The notes under the pieces: model-generated
Databases searched by the model: none
What the model saw: the letters and a program-made list of their open reading frames with translations, nothing else
Told to the model about the DNA's origin: nothing
Position numbers and translations under genes: made by a program
Origin: Firmicutes bacterium UBA6132
GTDB taxonomy: Bacteria > Bacillota_A > Clostridia > Tissierellales > Sedimentibacteraceae
Assembly (NCBI GenBank): GCA_002435835.1
Contig: DIVM01000366.1
Coordinates: 1 to 15,554 of the forward strand
Direction of reading: 5' to 3'
Length of the DNA: 15,554 nucleotides
Shown: positions 1 to 6,928 of the stretch, one piece after another
How the letters are laid out: each line of letters starts with the position of its first letter
Numbering within the stretch: position 1 is the stretch's first letter

Positions 1-1648
1 AAATTAGTGCGGTAAATAAACCCGCCAGTGAAATAAGATCAATGATTATCTTCCAAACAGGTTCTTGGTATTGAATTTCAACTTCGTAATCACCTGATGG
101 AAGATTAAAACTTACTTGTCCAAAAGGTTCACCCGGATATATTTTTACAGGATTACCATTAGCCAATACCTGCCATCCCGGATAATAATATTTATAATAA
201 TCAACTATTATGTCTTGGTCTGCTTTAATTATCAATTGAGAATTTAAAGAATTTATCTGGTTTATCTGAATTTCCTGATTTGGCTGCACAGAAGCAATCG
301 GGTAATTTTTATCCGGACGTATTATGGTATTTTTAGGAAGTCTAAGATACTCCTCTTGGGTAGAATAATATTCAGTACTGGCAACAGGTGTAGGGATATA
401 CCTATTTATATAGTATTCGTCAGATCTGCCAAGAAAATGCTCTGGTTGGAAATAATTTTTTGAAGTAATCAGGGTTATTGCAATAATCACAATCGAAATC
501 AAATTTTTTAATCTAAACTTATCTAGGGCAATTACAAGTAAGGGGAAAGCAAAAGTTGTCGCCATTAAAAATCTCCAAGGGAATTGAAAGTATTTTATTA
601 AAGGAAGATTATCCCATACAACAGTTGATCTATGATTCATTAGAAAAATCGAGGAAAAGATGATAAAAAATGTCCAAATCAAAACCCTCTTTTGAATAAA
701 AGAATATTTCTTCAGATAAAATACTAATGCCAAACCGGCAATAATCATTATGGCAATATTAACTATGCCAAGGAAAAACGACATACCATCTCCAGGACCG
801 GGAACAGAAGCGCCATATCCCCAATAAGGAGTAAATAACTGACGAATAGTGGGAAAGTGGTCGATAAAATTAAACACCGTATCATATTTCATTAATCTTG
901 ATTCAATTAAAGCTGGAAGCCAAAAATATACACTTATCACAAGACCTAATGAAAACATTAGTATGGTATTTAAATATTTTTTAATAGAAAAATATTTTTT
1001 GTTGGTTAAAAAAGCAACCAGCAGTAAGACTTGAGGAACAAACATATATGCCGTAATGTTATGCGACAATATCAAAAAAGCAATCGAAACACCTCCGATA
1101 GCTATCCATCGAAAATTATTTTGCTTGTTATTTTTCCCCGGAAAAATATTGATAATAGACAGGGCAATTAATGGCAAAAAAATAAATGATATTATCTCCC
1201 CGATTGCGCCTCTTATATAGATGTCAGTTGCTCTATAAGGCGCATACATATATACAACTGCTCCGGCAAGCGCAAGTAATGAAGTAGAAAGCTTTTTTAT
1301 GAGCAAATACATAAATATTCCGGAAAGAGGAATACTTATCAGAAAAACCAATTTTATACTGTCAACTAGACTAAAACCTGAAAAATGAAATATTTCTGCT
1401 ATATAAAAGGGGAAAGGGAAAACAAAGTTAAATAAAGGATAGCCAAAGCCGAAACTCAAGTCAGGGACAAATCTTGGAGGTATTTGCCCAATTTTAAGAG
1501 CTTGATCCATTTCATAGAGCCAGGCAATATGCAAATCATCGGAAGCGCCAAAAAACCCAGGAACAAGCAATGATTTTATTGCTGGTATAGACAATATAAT
1601 TATCAATAGCCAGAAATATTTTTTAAGATAGGTTTGCAATAATTTCAT
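1..1648 (-). CDS. PTPS-related/YfhO-like polytopic membrane protein, partial (C-terminus off the left edge)
   Basis: Reading leftward from the ATG at 1648-1646, one frame stays open to base 1 (549 whole codons); spot translation at the start, middle and end stays in the same frame. The N-terminus is a membrane helix (about residues 11-28). An outward loop follows with SDDLHIAWLYEM (36-47) and PPRFVPDLSFGFGYPLFNF (57-75). This resembles the signature of the 6-pyruvoyl-tetrahydropterin-synthase-related membrane family (Pfam PTPS_related), which despite its name is a GT-C-like membrane protein. Many hydrophobic segments follow, then an extracytoplasmic C-terminal domain with YYPGWQVLANG (P490-G491-W492) and what looks like the beginning of the last helix, so probably only a short tail is missing. 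The likely role is sugar transfer or envelope glycan modification from a lipid-linked donor; the substrate is unknown. It is divergent from the plus-strand cluster, has no clear Shine-Dalgarno, and may use the extended -10 box just upstream. Family call good, function uncertain. Confidence 0.8.
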   Translation of the reverse strand, partial: MKLLQTYLKKYFWLLIIILSIPAIKSLLVPGFFGASDDLHIAWLYEMDQALKIGQIPPRFVPDLSFGFGYPLFNFVFPFPFYIAEIFHFSGFSLVDSIKLVFLISIPLSGIFMYLLIKKLSTSLLALAGAVVYMYAPYRATDIYIRGAIGEIISFIFLPLIALSIINIFPGKNNKQNNFRWIAIGGVSIAFLILSHNITAYMFVPQVLLLVAFLTNKKYFSIKKYLNTILMFSLGLVISVYFWLPALIESRLMKYDTVFNFIDHFPTIRQLFTPYWGYGASVPGPGDGMSFFLGIVNIAIMIIAGLALVFYLKKYSFIQKRVLIWTFFIIFSSIFLMNHRSTVVWDNLPLIKYFQFPWRFLMATTFAFPLLVIALDKFRLKNLISIVIIAITLITSKNYFQPEHFLGRSDEYYINRYIPTPVASTEYYSTQEEYLRLPKNTIIRPDKNYPIASVQPNQEIQINQINSLNSQLIIKADQDIIVDYYKYYYPGWQVLANGNPVKIYPGEPFGQVSFNLPSGDYEVEIQYQEPVWKIIIDLISLAGLFTALI

Positions 1649-1664
1649 AATTAGCAGACAAAAA

Positions 1665-1673
1665 AGTATATCA
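1665..1673 (-). promoter_or_regulatory. Candidate extended -10 promoter for the minus-strand membrane protein
   Basis: On the minus strand the sequence reads TG-A-TATACT, an extended -10 with five of six bases of TATAAT. It would start transcription near 1658, leaving a leader of only about 10 bases before the ATG at 1648. At 17-base spacing the -35 region reads GAATTA, which is poor, so the call rests on the extended -10 alone. AT-rich DNA produces such boxes by chance. Confidence 0.35.
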
Positions 1674-1702
1674 TTTATTAATATCCTTAATTCGTTTTAG
1701 AA

Positions 1703-1711
1703 TGGTAAAAT
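1703..1711 (+). promoter_or_regulatory. Candidate extended -10 promoter for the plus-strand glycosyltransferase cluster
   Basis: The only non-coding stretch before the plus-strand gene train (1649-1763) contains TG-G-TAAAAT, an extended -10 with one mismatch to TATAAT. Transcription would start near 1718 and give a leader of about 45 bases. No convincing -35 box is seen. A second, weaker TATACA at 1746-1751 would give a nearly leaderless message. Placement is logical for the divergent operon head, but the sequence support is weak. Confidence 0.3.
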
Positions 1712-1763
1712 TTATTTAACTAAGAAATCAAAATGTTACTTAAATTATACAAAGAACAATAAT

Positions 1764-4070
1764 ATGGATAAAAAGAAAATTAAACTCCAAAAACAAAAAG
1801 CTTTATCCTTAATCCCATATTTGTTTTTTTTAGGTATTATTCTAATTCTTTTTCATAAATATTTTTTTTACGCCTTAATTCCTATTCCAGCAGATATCAT
1901 TACGGGTATGTATTTCCCTTGGCTAGACTACAAATGGGGGAATGAGGTTGGTGTAGCCGTTAGGAATCCTATGATAACAGACGCCGTATCTCAATTTTGG
2001 ATATGGAGAAATTGGGGTATATCTGCTATTAAAGATGGAAAATCCTTCTTCTGGAATCCTTACTCTTTGGCAGGGTATCCAATGGCAACATTATTTCATA
2101 CCATGGTATTTTCTCCTTCAACTATATTTTATTTTTTAACCGATAGGCTTAATGCTATGAGTTTGATAGTTATCTCTCAAGTGCTTTTTATGCTTATATC
2201 ATCATATATCTATTTAAAAAACCTATTCAATAATGATATTGCTTCTGTTTTTTCAGCGTTAAGCTTGTCATTTTCCGCCTACTTTATTGGATGGCTTACC
2301 AACGGGGTATTTGGTTGGACAATATGGCCTCTACCATTAATTTTATATGGGATTGATAAATATTTAATTGCAGGAAAACGAAAGTTTTTAATATTTATTA
2401 CTATTTTAAATTTAATTAGCTTACTTGGCGGTCATCCTCAAACATACCTATATGTATTGATAATTGCTTTAGTTTACATAATATTTAAGAGCAGCAGAGA
2501 AAATCTTAATAAAATTAAATTTATTTTGATATCACTATTTTTTTCAATATTATTAGCTTCTTTCACCCTGTTGCAAAGTTTCCAAGTTCTTTTTTATTCG
2601 ATCAGAAATTACGAAACATATCTTAAGGAAGTAAACTACGGTTTTATTCCTCCCATAAAAGCTATGATATTAATATTTTCTCCAAATTTTTTTGGCAATC
2701 CTGCCAGTAATAATCACTGGGGTGTTGGATATAACTATCAAGAGCATCTTGTTTGGTTCGGAAGTATTGCTTTATTTATGGTTGTTTTATCGTTTTCTTT
2801 TTATCGCCAATATTTATTTAAACTTAAAAGAAGTTATATAGCGTTTTTGTCAATTTTTATCTTGGGATTATTGTTAAGTTTTCAATATCCTGTTGGATTT
2901 TTGATATATAAATTTAATCTGCCATTAATTTCCACAGGTTCTGCCTCAAGATCTCTATTTCTCACTGCATTTTCTGGAAGTATATTGGCTGGCTTTTCTG
3001 TAAAATCATTATTGGAAAATGATTATAAATTTAAATTCATATTTAAAATTATTATTCCATGGATAATCTATCTGCTGATTTTTGGAATATCTGTTAAATA
3101 TATTTTTGAATCTACTATAGATATCTCACCAAGTAATATAGAAGTCGGATTAAGAAATCTTGCAATACCAATGATATCGGTATTTTCTGGAGTTCTACTT
3201 ACCCTAGCTTTATCTCTAAAAAGCAAAATTCCTCATTATAAAAATATGATAGGGGGAACATTTATTACTCTGATGTTGATAGAAGGCTTATATTTTGCTT
3301 ATAGACAAATTCCTTTTGCAAAAAAAGAATATTATTTTCCCTCAACTCCAATTATCGAATATATTAATAAACAATACCAAGAGTCAGGAGAAATATTTAG
3401 AATTGAAAGTTTAAATGAACAGCTAATGCCATCGAACATGTGGATGGCATATGGATTTTATTCAGCTTCAGGATATGATCCTGCTTATCCAAAATCTTTT
3501 GGAGATTATCTAATTAAGCACAGCGCGCGCGAAATTTATTCAAGGTATTATGATTTACGTAATAATCTTAAATTATCAAATGATTTATCTGTGAAATATT
3601 TTCTGGTTTTAAAAAGAAAAGACAATGTAATTGACGATGAAGGAGAAATTCCAAAATCGGCTAGCGAGCAAAATTGGGTAAAGGTATTTGAAGACAAGAC
3701 CACCGTTATTATGCAAAATATGGATTATAATCCAATCTATCTGCTTCAAGACGACAATCAAAATATTATCAATGGTAAGGTGGATTTAATTACTCATAAA
3801 AACAACTTTTGGAAGTTTAATATTAATTCTCCGGAAAAAGCTCTCTTTATTCTAAAAGAAAATAACTTTCCCGGATGGACTGCTACTGTAAATAATTTAC
3901 CAGTAGAAATAAGTAATTATGATGAAACTTTTAAAAGTGTTAATATTCCTCAGGGCGAAAGTGTTATAAAAATGAAATATAACAATCATATGTTTTCAAT
4001 TGGCTTAATTATTTCTGCTTTATCCGCATTTTTTTATTCTTTGTTCTTATCTAAATTAAGGAATGAATAA
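1764..4070 (+). CDS. YfhO-family GT-C membrane glycosyltransferase (768 aa)
   Basis: The protein is a large polytopic membrane protein of the YfhO family. Bacillus and Listeria YfhO proteins are implicated in adding sugars to lipoteichoic acid from a polyprenyl-phosphate donor outside the cell. The first helix is at about residues 14-37. The first outer loop holds the family's acidic and Asn-Pro motifs: ITDAVSQFWIWRNW (71-84, D73 and Q77) and WNPYSLAGYP (97-106). About a dozen hydrophobic segments follow to near residue 520. A soluble domain then leads to NNFPGWTATVNNLPVEI (about 694-712), the PGW motif shared with the divergent gene at 1-1648, and to a final helix near 745-762. It heads the plus-strand train. 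ATG 1764 was chosen as the first in-frame start, and the helix follows it directly; no Shine-Dalgarno is visible. The end overlaps the next gene by 8 bases. The acceptor in this organism is unknown. Confidence 0.85.
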   Translation: MDKKKIKLQKQKALSLIPYLFFLGIILILFHKYFFYALIPIPADIITGMYFPWLDYKWGNEVGVAVRNPMITDAVSQFWIWRNWGISAIKDGKSFFWNPYSLAGYPMATLFHTMVFSPSTIFYFLTDRLNAMSLIVISQVLFMLISSYIYLKNLFNNDIASVFSALSLSFSAYFIGWLTNGVFGWTIWPLPLILYGIDKYLIAGKRKFLIFITILNLISLLGGHPQTYLYVLIIALVYIIFKSSRENLNKIKFILISLFFSILLASFTLLQSFQVLFYSIRNYETYLKEVNYGFIPPIKAMILIFSPNFFGNPASNNHWGVGYNYQEHLVWFGSIALFMVVLSFSFYRQYLFKLKRSYIAFLSIFILGLLLSFQYPVGFLIYKFNLPLISTGSASRSLFLTAFSGSILAGFSVKSLLENDYKFKFIFKIIIPWIIYLLIFGISVKYIFESTIDISPSNIEVGLRNLAIPMISVFSGVLLTLALSLKSKIPHYKNMIGGTFITLMLIEGLYFAYRQIPFAKKEYYFPSTPIIEYINKQYQESGEIFRIESLNEQLMPSNMWMAYGFYSASGYDPAYPKSFGDYLIKHSAREIYSRYYDLRNNLKLSNDLSVKYFLVLKRKDNVIDDEGEIPKSASEQNWVKVFEDKTTVIMQNMDYNPIYLLQDDNQNIINGKVDLITHKNNFWKFNINSPEKALFILKENNFPGWTATVNNLPVEISNYDETFKSVNIPQGESVIKMKYNNHMFSIGLIISALSAFFYSLFLSKLRNE

Positions 4071-4935
4071 ATTATCTATAATTATTCCTTCGTATAATGG
4101 CTTAGAGCTATTGAAAAAATACTTGCCTCTAGTTATAAAATGGTCACCTTCAAATGCACAAATAATAGTTGTTGATGATGCTTCTTCTGATAAATCTGTT
4201 GATTATCTAAAAAATCTTTCTAAGCAACATAATCAACTAACTTTAATCGTCAATCAGCAAAATCAGGGATTTATCTATAACTGCAATCTAGCCGCCAAAA
4301 CTGCCAAGGGAGAATTATTAGTATTAATAAATAACGATGTTAAGCCCACTAAGAATTTTCTGGAACCTGCAATGAGGCATTTTAGAGATAAAGATGTTTT
4401 TGCCGTCTCTCTAAACGAACAAGGACAATCGTGGGCAAGGATTTTTTGGAAAAAAGGAATGATAGGTCACGCACCTGGAGATAAGTCAGACAAAAATCAT
4501 GTTTCTGCTTGGGCAAGTGGCGGCAGCGCTGTTTTTAGAAAAACTATGTGGGAAGAACTTGGTGGATTTGATGCAATGCTGAAACCCTTTTACTGGGAAG
4601 ATTTCGATATTGGTATAAGAGCGTGGAAAAATGGCTGGAAAATTCTTTGGGAGCCTCAAGCAAAGGTTTTTCATAAGCATGAAACCACCATGTCAAAACT
4701 CAATCAAAAATATGTATTAGGCATTAAAGAAAGAAATCACTTGCTCGTAACCTGGAAAAATATTGATAGCTTAAAGCTCTTTCTAAGCCACATAAAAAAT
4801 ATTATCTATCGAACCCTAAAACACCCCGGTTATGCTGTTGTTATTTTTCGAGCACTCCAAAGAGCCTTAATCTCGGACTTTTCTCGAAACACAGGCCTGC
4901 CAACCAACGAACTATTTCAAAAGTTTAACGACTAA
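4063..4935 (+). CDS. GT2-family glycosyltransferase (290 aa), cytoplasmic, WbbL-like
   Basis: This is a GT-A-fold family 2 inverting glycosyltransferase. The nucleotide-binding start is LSIIIPSYNG (4-13) with VDDAS (37-41). The metal-binding acidic site appears as INND (89-92), in the position of the usual DXD. The acceptor half has ASGGSAVFRK (151-160), GGFD (167-170) and WEDFDIGIRAW (178-188, with ED as probable catalytic base), then HKH (204-206). This arrangement is typical of rhamnosyltransferase-like enzymes of surface polysaccharide synthesis. The last 80 residues are basic and amphipathic and could lie on the membrane, but no clear helix spans it. The ATG lies inside the end of the upstream YfhO gene (8-base overlap, ATGAATAA), so translation is probably coupled. 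Donor and acceptor sugars cannot be read from sequence. Confidence 0.88.
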   Translation: MNKLSIIIPSYNGLELLKKYLPLVIKWSPSNAQIIVVDDASSDKSVDYLKNLSKQHNQLTLIVNQQNQGFIYNCNLAAKTAKGELLVLINNDVKPTKNFLEPAMRHFRDKDVFAVSLNEQGQSWARIFWKKGMIGHAPGDKSDKNHVSAWASGGSAVFRKTMWEELGGFDAMLKPFYWEDFDIGIRAWKNGWKILWEPQAKVFHKHETTMSKLNQKYVLGIKERNHLLVTWKNIDSLKLFLSHIKNIIYRTLKHPGYAVVIFRALQRALISDFSRNTGLPTNELFQKFND

Positions 4936-4937
4936 CT

Positions 4938-6101
4938 ATGGCAAAAATTACAAAATTTACGCTCATCTTCTTTACATTCCTTAATTTGTTTTTATTCATT
5001 TTCAATCATAAACAAGACTATTTAAAAAAATATGATGCAGAGTACTGGTCAAATCAATATGAAGGCTCGCAATGGAACAAGGGTTGGTTTGCCACTACCT
5101 ATATGTCTGATGCTGAACATTATGCCTGGAATGGCTGGCATATCATAAACGGAGGAGACCCCGATTTAATAAATAGACAAGGTCCGCCCCTGGCTAAATA
5201 CTTTATTGGACTATCAATTTTGATCTTTGACAATGAAAATATTGCTTCTCTTTTTTGGGGTGCAATTACTCTAGTAATATTATTTTTCCTTGCAAAAAAT
5301 ATCACCAAAAATACAATCAAATCTTTGTTTATCGTATTATTATTTTCTCTGGACAAGCTTTTTTTGGAGCAGCTAAATACATCGATGCTTGACCTGCCAT
5401 TTGCCTTTCTTCTATTGTTAACCATTTATTTCTTTATCAAGTCACAGAAAGATAGTAAGTATATATACTTTAGCGTCATAACACTCTTTGTTTCAGCAAC
5501 CAGCAAGGTTTATCCTCAAGTTGGAGTTTTTGCTTTAATTTTGATTTTTTATCTATTAATTAATAAAAAGTTTGATTTATTTTTTAAATTTCTAAAAGCC
5601 ATACCTATTGGAATAATTGTTTATTTGTTAATTTATTTTCCTTATTTCCGATATCATAATTTAAAAGAATTTGCCTATCTTCATTTTTGGATTGTTTGGT
5701 TTGCTAGAAATCAGGTTCCTAATTATCATTTTTTTGAAATCTGGAGAACATACCTTTTTGGTCAATGGCTCTCCTGGACACCAAATCCTCCGGAAACAGA
5801 CTTTATTCTTAAGCTAGAGCCGGTTAAGCAATGGAATATCTTTTGGTTTATTGGAGGTAGCATAACATCTATCCGATTTGCCTATTTATCTATTAAAAGA
5901 CTTTTTTCCGGAAATGAATTTCTAATTGTTTCCATAGTTTTAGGATATTTGATGTTCTGGTCCTTAACCCTTCCTTATCCCCGATATCTTCTACCCATTC
6001 TTCCTTTAACCTATATTGAAATCGTTTTAGTTGCAAGTAAACTAGGGAATTCTTTGTTAAAATACACCAAGAAAGCAATTTCTCAAAAAGGTAAAATTTA
6101 A
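4938..6101 (+). CDS. Short GT39/PMT-like membrane glycosyltransferase (387 aa)
   Basis: A polytopic membrane protein with the layout of a dolichyl/polyprenyl-phosphate-mannose-protein mannosyltransferase-like (GT39, GT-C) enzyme. It has an N-terminal helix (about 5-23) and a first outer loop with SDAEHYAWNGWHI (57-69), whose acidic residues are the likely catalytic site. RQGPPLAKYFIG (80-91) matches the family's habitual 'HPPLGK' loop. Seven to nine further hydrophobic segments follow, including YPRYLLPILPLTY (about 348-360), a PRY motif common near the end of such proteins. At 387 residues it is shorter than its GT39 neighbours (516-562) and lacks their long soluble tail. It starts 2 bases after the upstream stop and ends in TAATG, overlapping the next start by one base. 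It would transfer a sugar from a lipid carrier at the outer membrane face; the target is unknown. Confidence 0.78.
   Translation: MAKITKFTLIFFTFLNLFLFIFNHKQDYLKKYDAEYWSNQYEGSQWNKGWFATTYMSDAEHYAWNGWHIINGGDPDLINRQGPPLAKYFIGLSILIFDNENIASLFWGAITLVILFFLAKNITKNTIKSLFIVLLFSLDKLFLEQLNTSMLDLPFAFLLLLTIYFFIKSQKDSKYIYFSVITLFVSATSKVYPQVGVFALILIFYLLINKKFDLFFKFLKAIPIGIIVYLLIYFPYFRYHNLKEFAYLHFWIVWFARNQVPNYHFFEIWRTYLFGQWLSWTPNPPETDFILKLEPVKQWNIFWFIGGSITSIRFAYLSIKRLFSGNEFLIVSIVLGYLMFWSLTLPYPRYLLPILPLTYIEIVLVASKLGNSLLKYTKKAISQKGKI
6085..6091 (+). promoter_or_regulatory. Shine-Dalgarno-like site AAAAAGG before the WbbL-like gene
   Basis: AAAAAGG lies 9 bases upstream of ATG 6101 and fits the anti-Shine-Dalgarno core AAGG. 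It is the only reasonable ribosome-binding site found at any start in the window and supports the choice of ATG 6101. The other starts appear to depend on overlap-coupled or leaderless translation. Confidence 0.5.
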
Positions 6102-6928
6102 TGACATACAAAGATATCTCAATAGTAATTGTAAATTACAACACTAAAGATTTATTAAAAAACTGTCTTGAGTCGTTAGAAAGACATTCCAACGGTCTCT
6201 CTCTTGAGATCTTTATAGTTGATAATGGTTCGAATGATTCCAGTGTTGATTATCTTAAAACTCTAAAAAATCAAAACAATATTGAATATATTGTGATTTT
6301 TAATGGAAAAAACTTAGGATTCGCCAAAGCATGTAACCAAGCGATAGATTATGCTAAAGGCAAATATATTCTTCTTTTAAACTCTGATACTTTATTAAAC
6401 GACAATTCCTTAAAACTTTTATATGAATTTGCTGAGAAACATCCGAGAGCTGGAATAGTCGCTCCTCAGCTTTTAAATGAAGATAAATCAGTTCAGGATT
6501 CTTGCTACAATTTTCCAACCCTTAAAAATGCTATCAAGGAGTTTATTTTTGGGATAAAGGGCTCTTTTCTAAAATTTCATCCAGACTCAAAACAATCCGT
6601 AGTTGTTGAAGCGGTAGTTGGAGCAGCTATGCTTATTCCTCAAAAAACAATTGATTTAATCGGAAAGCTTGATGAAAATTTTTTTATGTACTATGAAGAT
6701 ATTGAATATTGCAGAAGGATATGGCAAAACAGAATGAAGGTATTTTATCTTCCTAATGCTCAAATAATTCACTTACATGGAAAAAGTGCACAAAAAAGCG
6801 ACAAAGAAAAGGGCGTTAAAAAAAGCAATACCATGCTTATCGAAAGCAGTAAAAAATATAATGGGATTATTAAATATCATTTGTTAAATATCATTGTGAA
6901 AATAGGCAATAGACTACCTAAAAGATGA
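6101..6928 (+). CDS. GT2-family glycosyltransferase (275 aa), WbbL/rhamnosyltransferase-like
   Basis: A canonical family 2 glycosyltransferase of the WbbL/RfbF type, which adds a deoxysugar such as rhamnose to lipid-linked glycans in the cytoplasm. Motifs in order: IVIVNYNTKDLL (8-19), VDNGSNDSS (40-48) for the nucleotide, NLGFAKACNQAI (71-82), LLLNSDT (91-97) as the metal-binding DXD equivalent, VGAAMLI (173-179), then DENFFMYYEDIEYCRR (191-206) carrying the ED pair, and HLHG (224-227). Length is normal for the family. It has a plausible Shine-Dalgarno 9 bases upstream, starts within the stop of the preceding gene (TAATG), and ends in an ATGA overlap with the next. Its TGA stop is one of three showing that UGA is not reassigned here. 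Rhamnose as donor is an inference from family resemblance only. Confidence 0.9.
   Translation: MTYKDISIVIVNYNTKDLLKNCLESLERHSNGLSLEIFIVDNGSNDSSVDYLKTLKNQNNIEYIVIFNGKNLGFAKACNQAIDYAKGKYILLLNSDTLLNDNSLKLLYEFAEKHPRAGIVAPQLLNEDKSVQDSCYNFPTLKNAIKEFIFGIKGSFLKFHPDSKQSVVVEAVVGAAMLIPQKTIDLIGKLDENFFMYYEDIEYCRRIWQNRMKVFYLPNAQIIHLHGKSAQKSDKEKGVKKSNTMLIESSKKYNGIIKYHLLNIIVKIGNRLPKR

Larger units (their letters stand above)
1649..1763. other. Divergent intergenic region between the two YfhO-like membrane protein genes
   Basis: These 115 AT-rich bases are the only real non-coding space in the window. They separate two genes pointing away from each other. Apart from the two weak extended -10 boxes listed separately, I see no inverted repeat, operator-like palindrome, riboswitch or terminator. 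Shared control of both sides is possible but nothing in the sequence shows it. Confidence 0.6.

Noticed and set aside
849..1034. Plus-strand open frame of 61 codons
   Set aside because: It lies inside the minus-strand membrane protein gene, whose frame is continuous with clear family motifs; the short frame has no recognisable features.
1649..1763. Terminator, riboswitch or small RNA in the divergent gap
   Set aside because: No GC-rich stem followed by a T run and no conserved riboswitch core could be found on either strand.
3521..3531. GCGCGCGC run in AT-rich DNA
   Set aside because: It is coding (HSAREIY in the YfhO protein); eight bases are too few to be a site or Z-DNA element worth claiming.
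4486..6111. Minus-strand open frames of 64-101 codons at 4486-4680, 5120-5425 and 5893-6111
   Set aside because: All are opposite strongly supported plus-strand glycosyltransferase genes, have no domain-like sequence and no start context.
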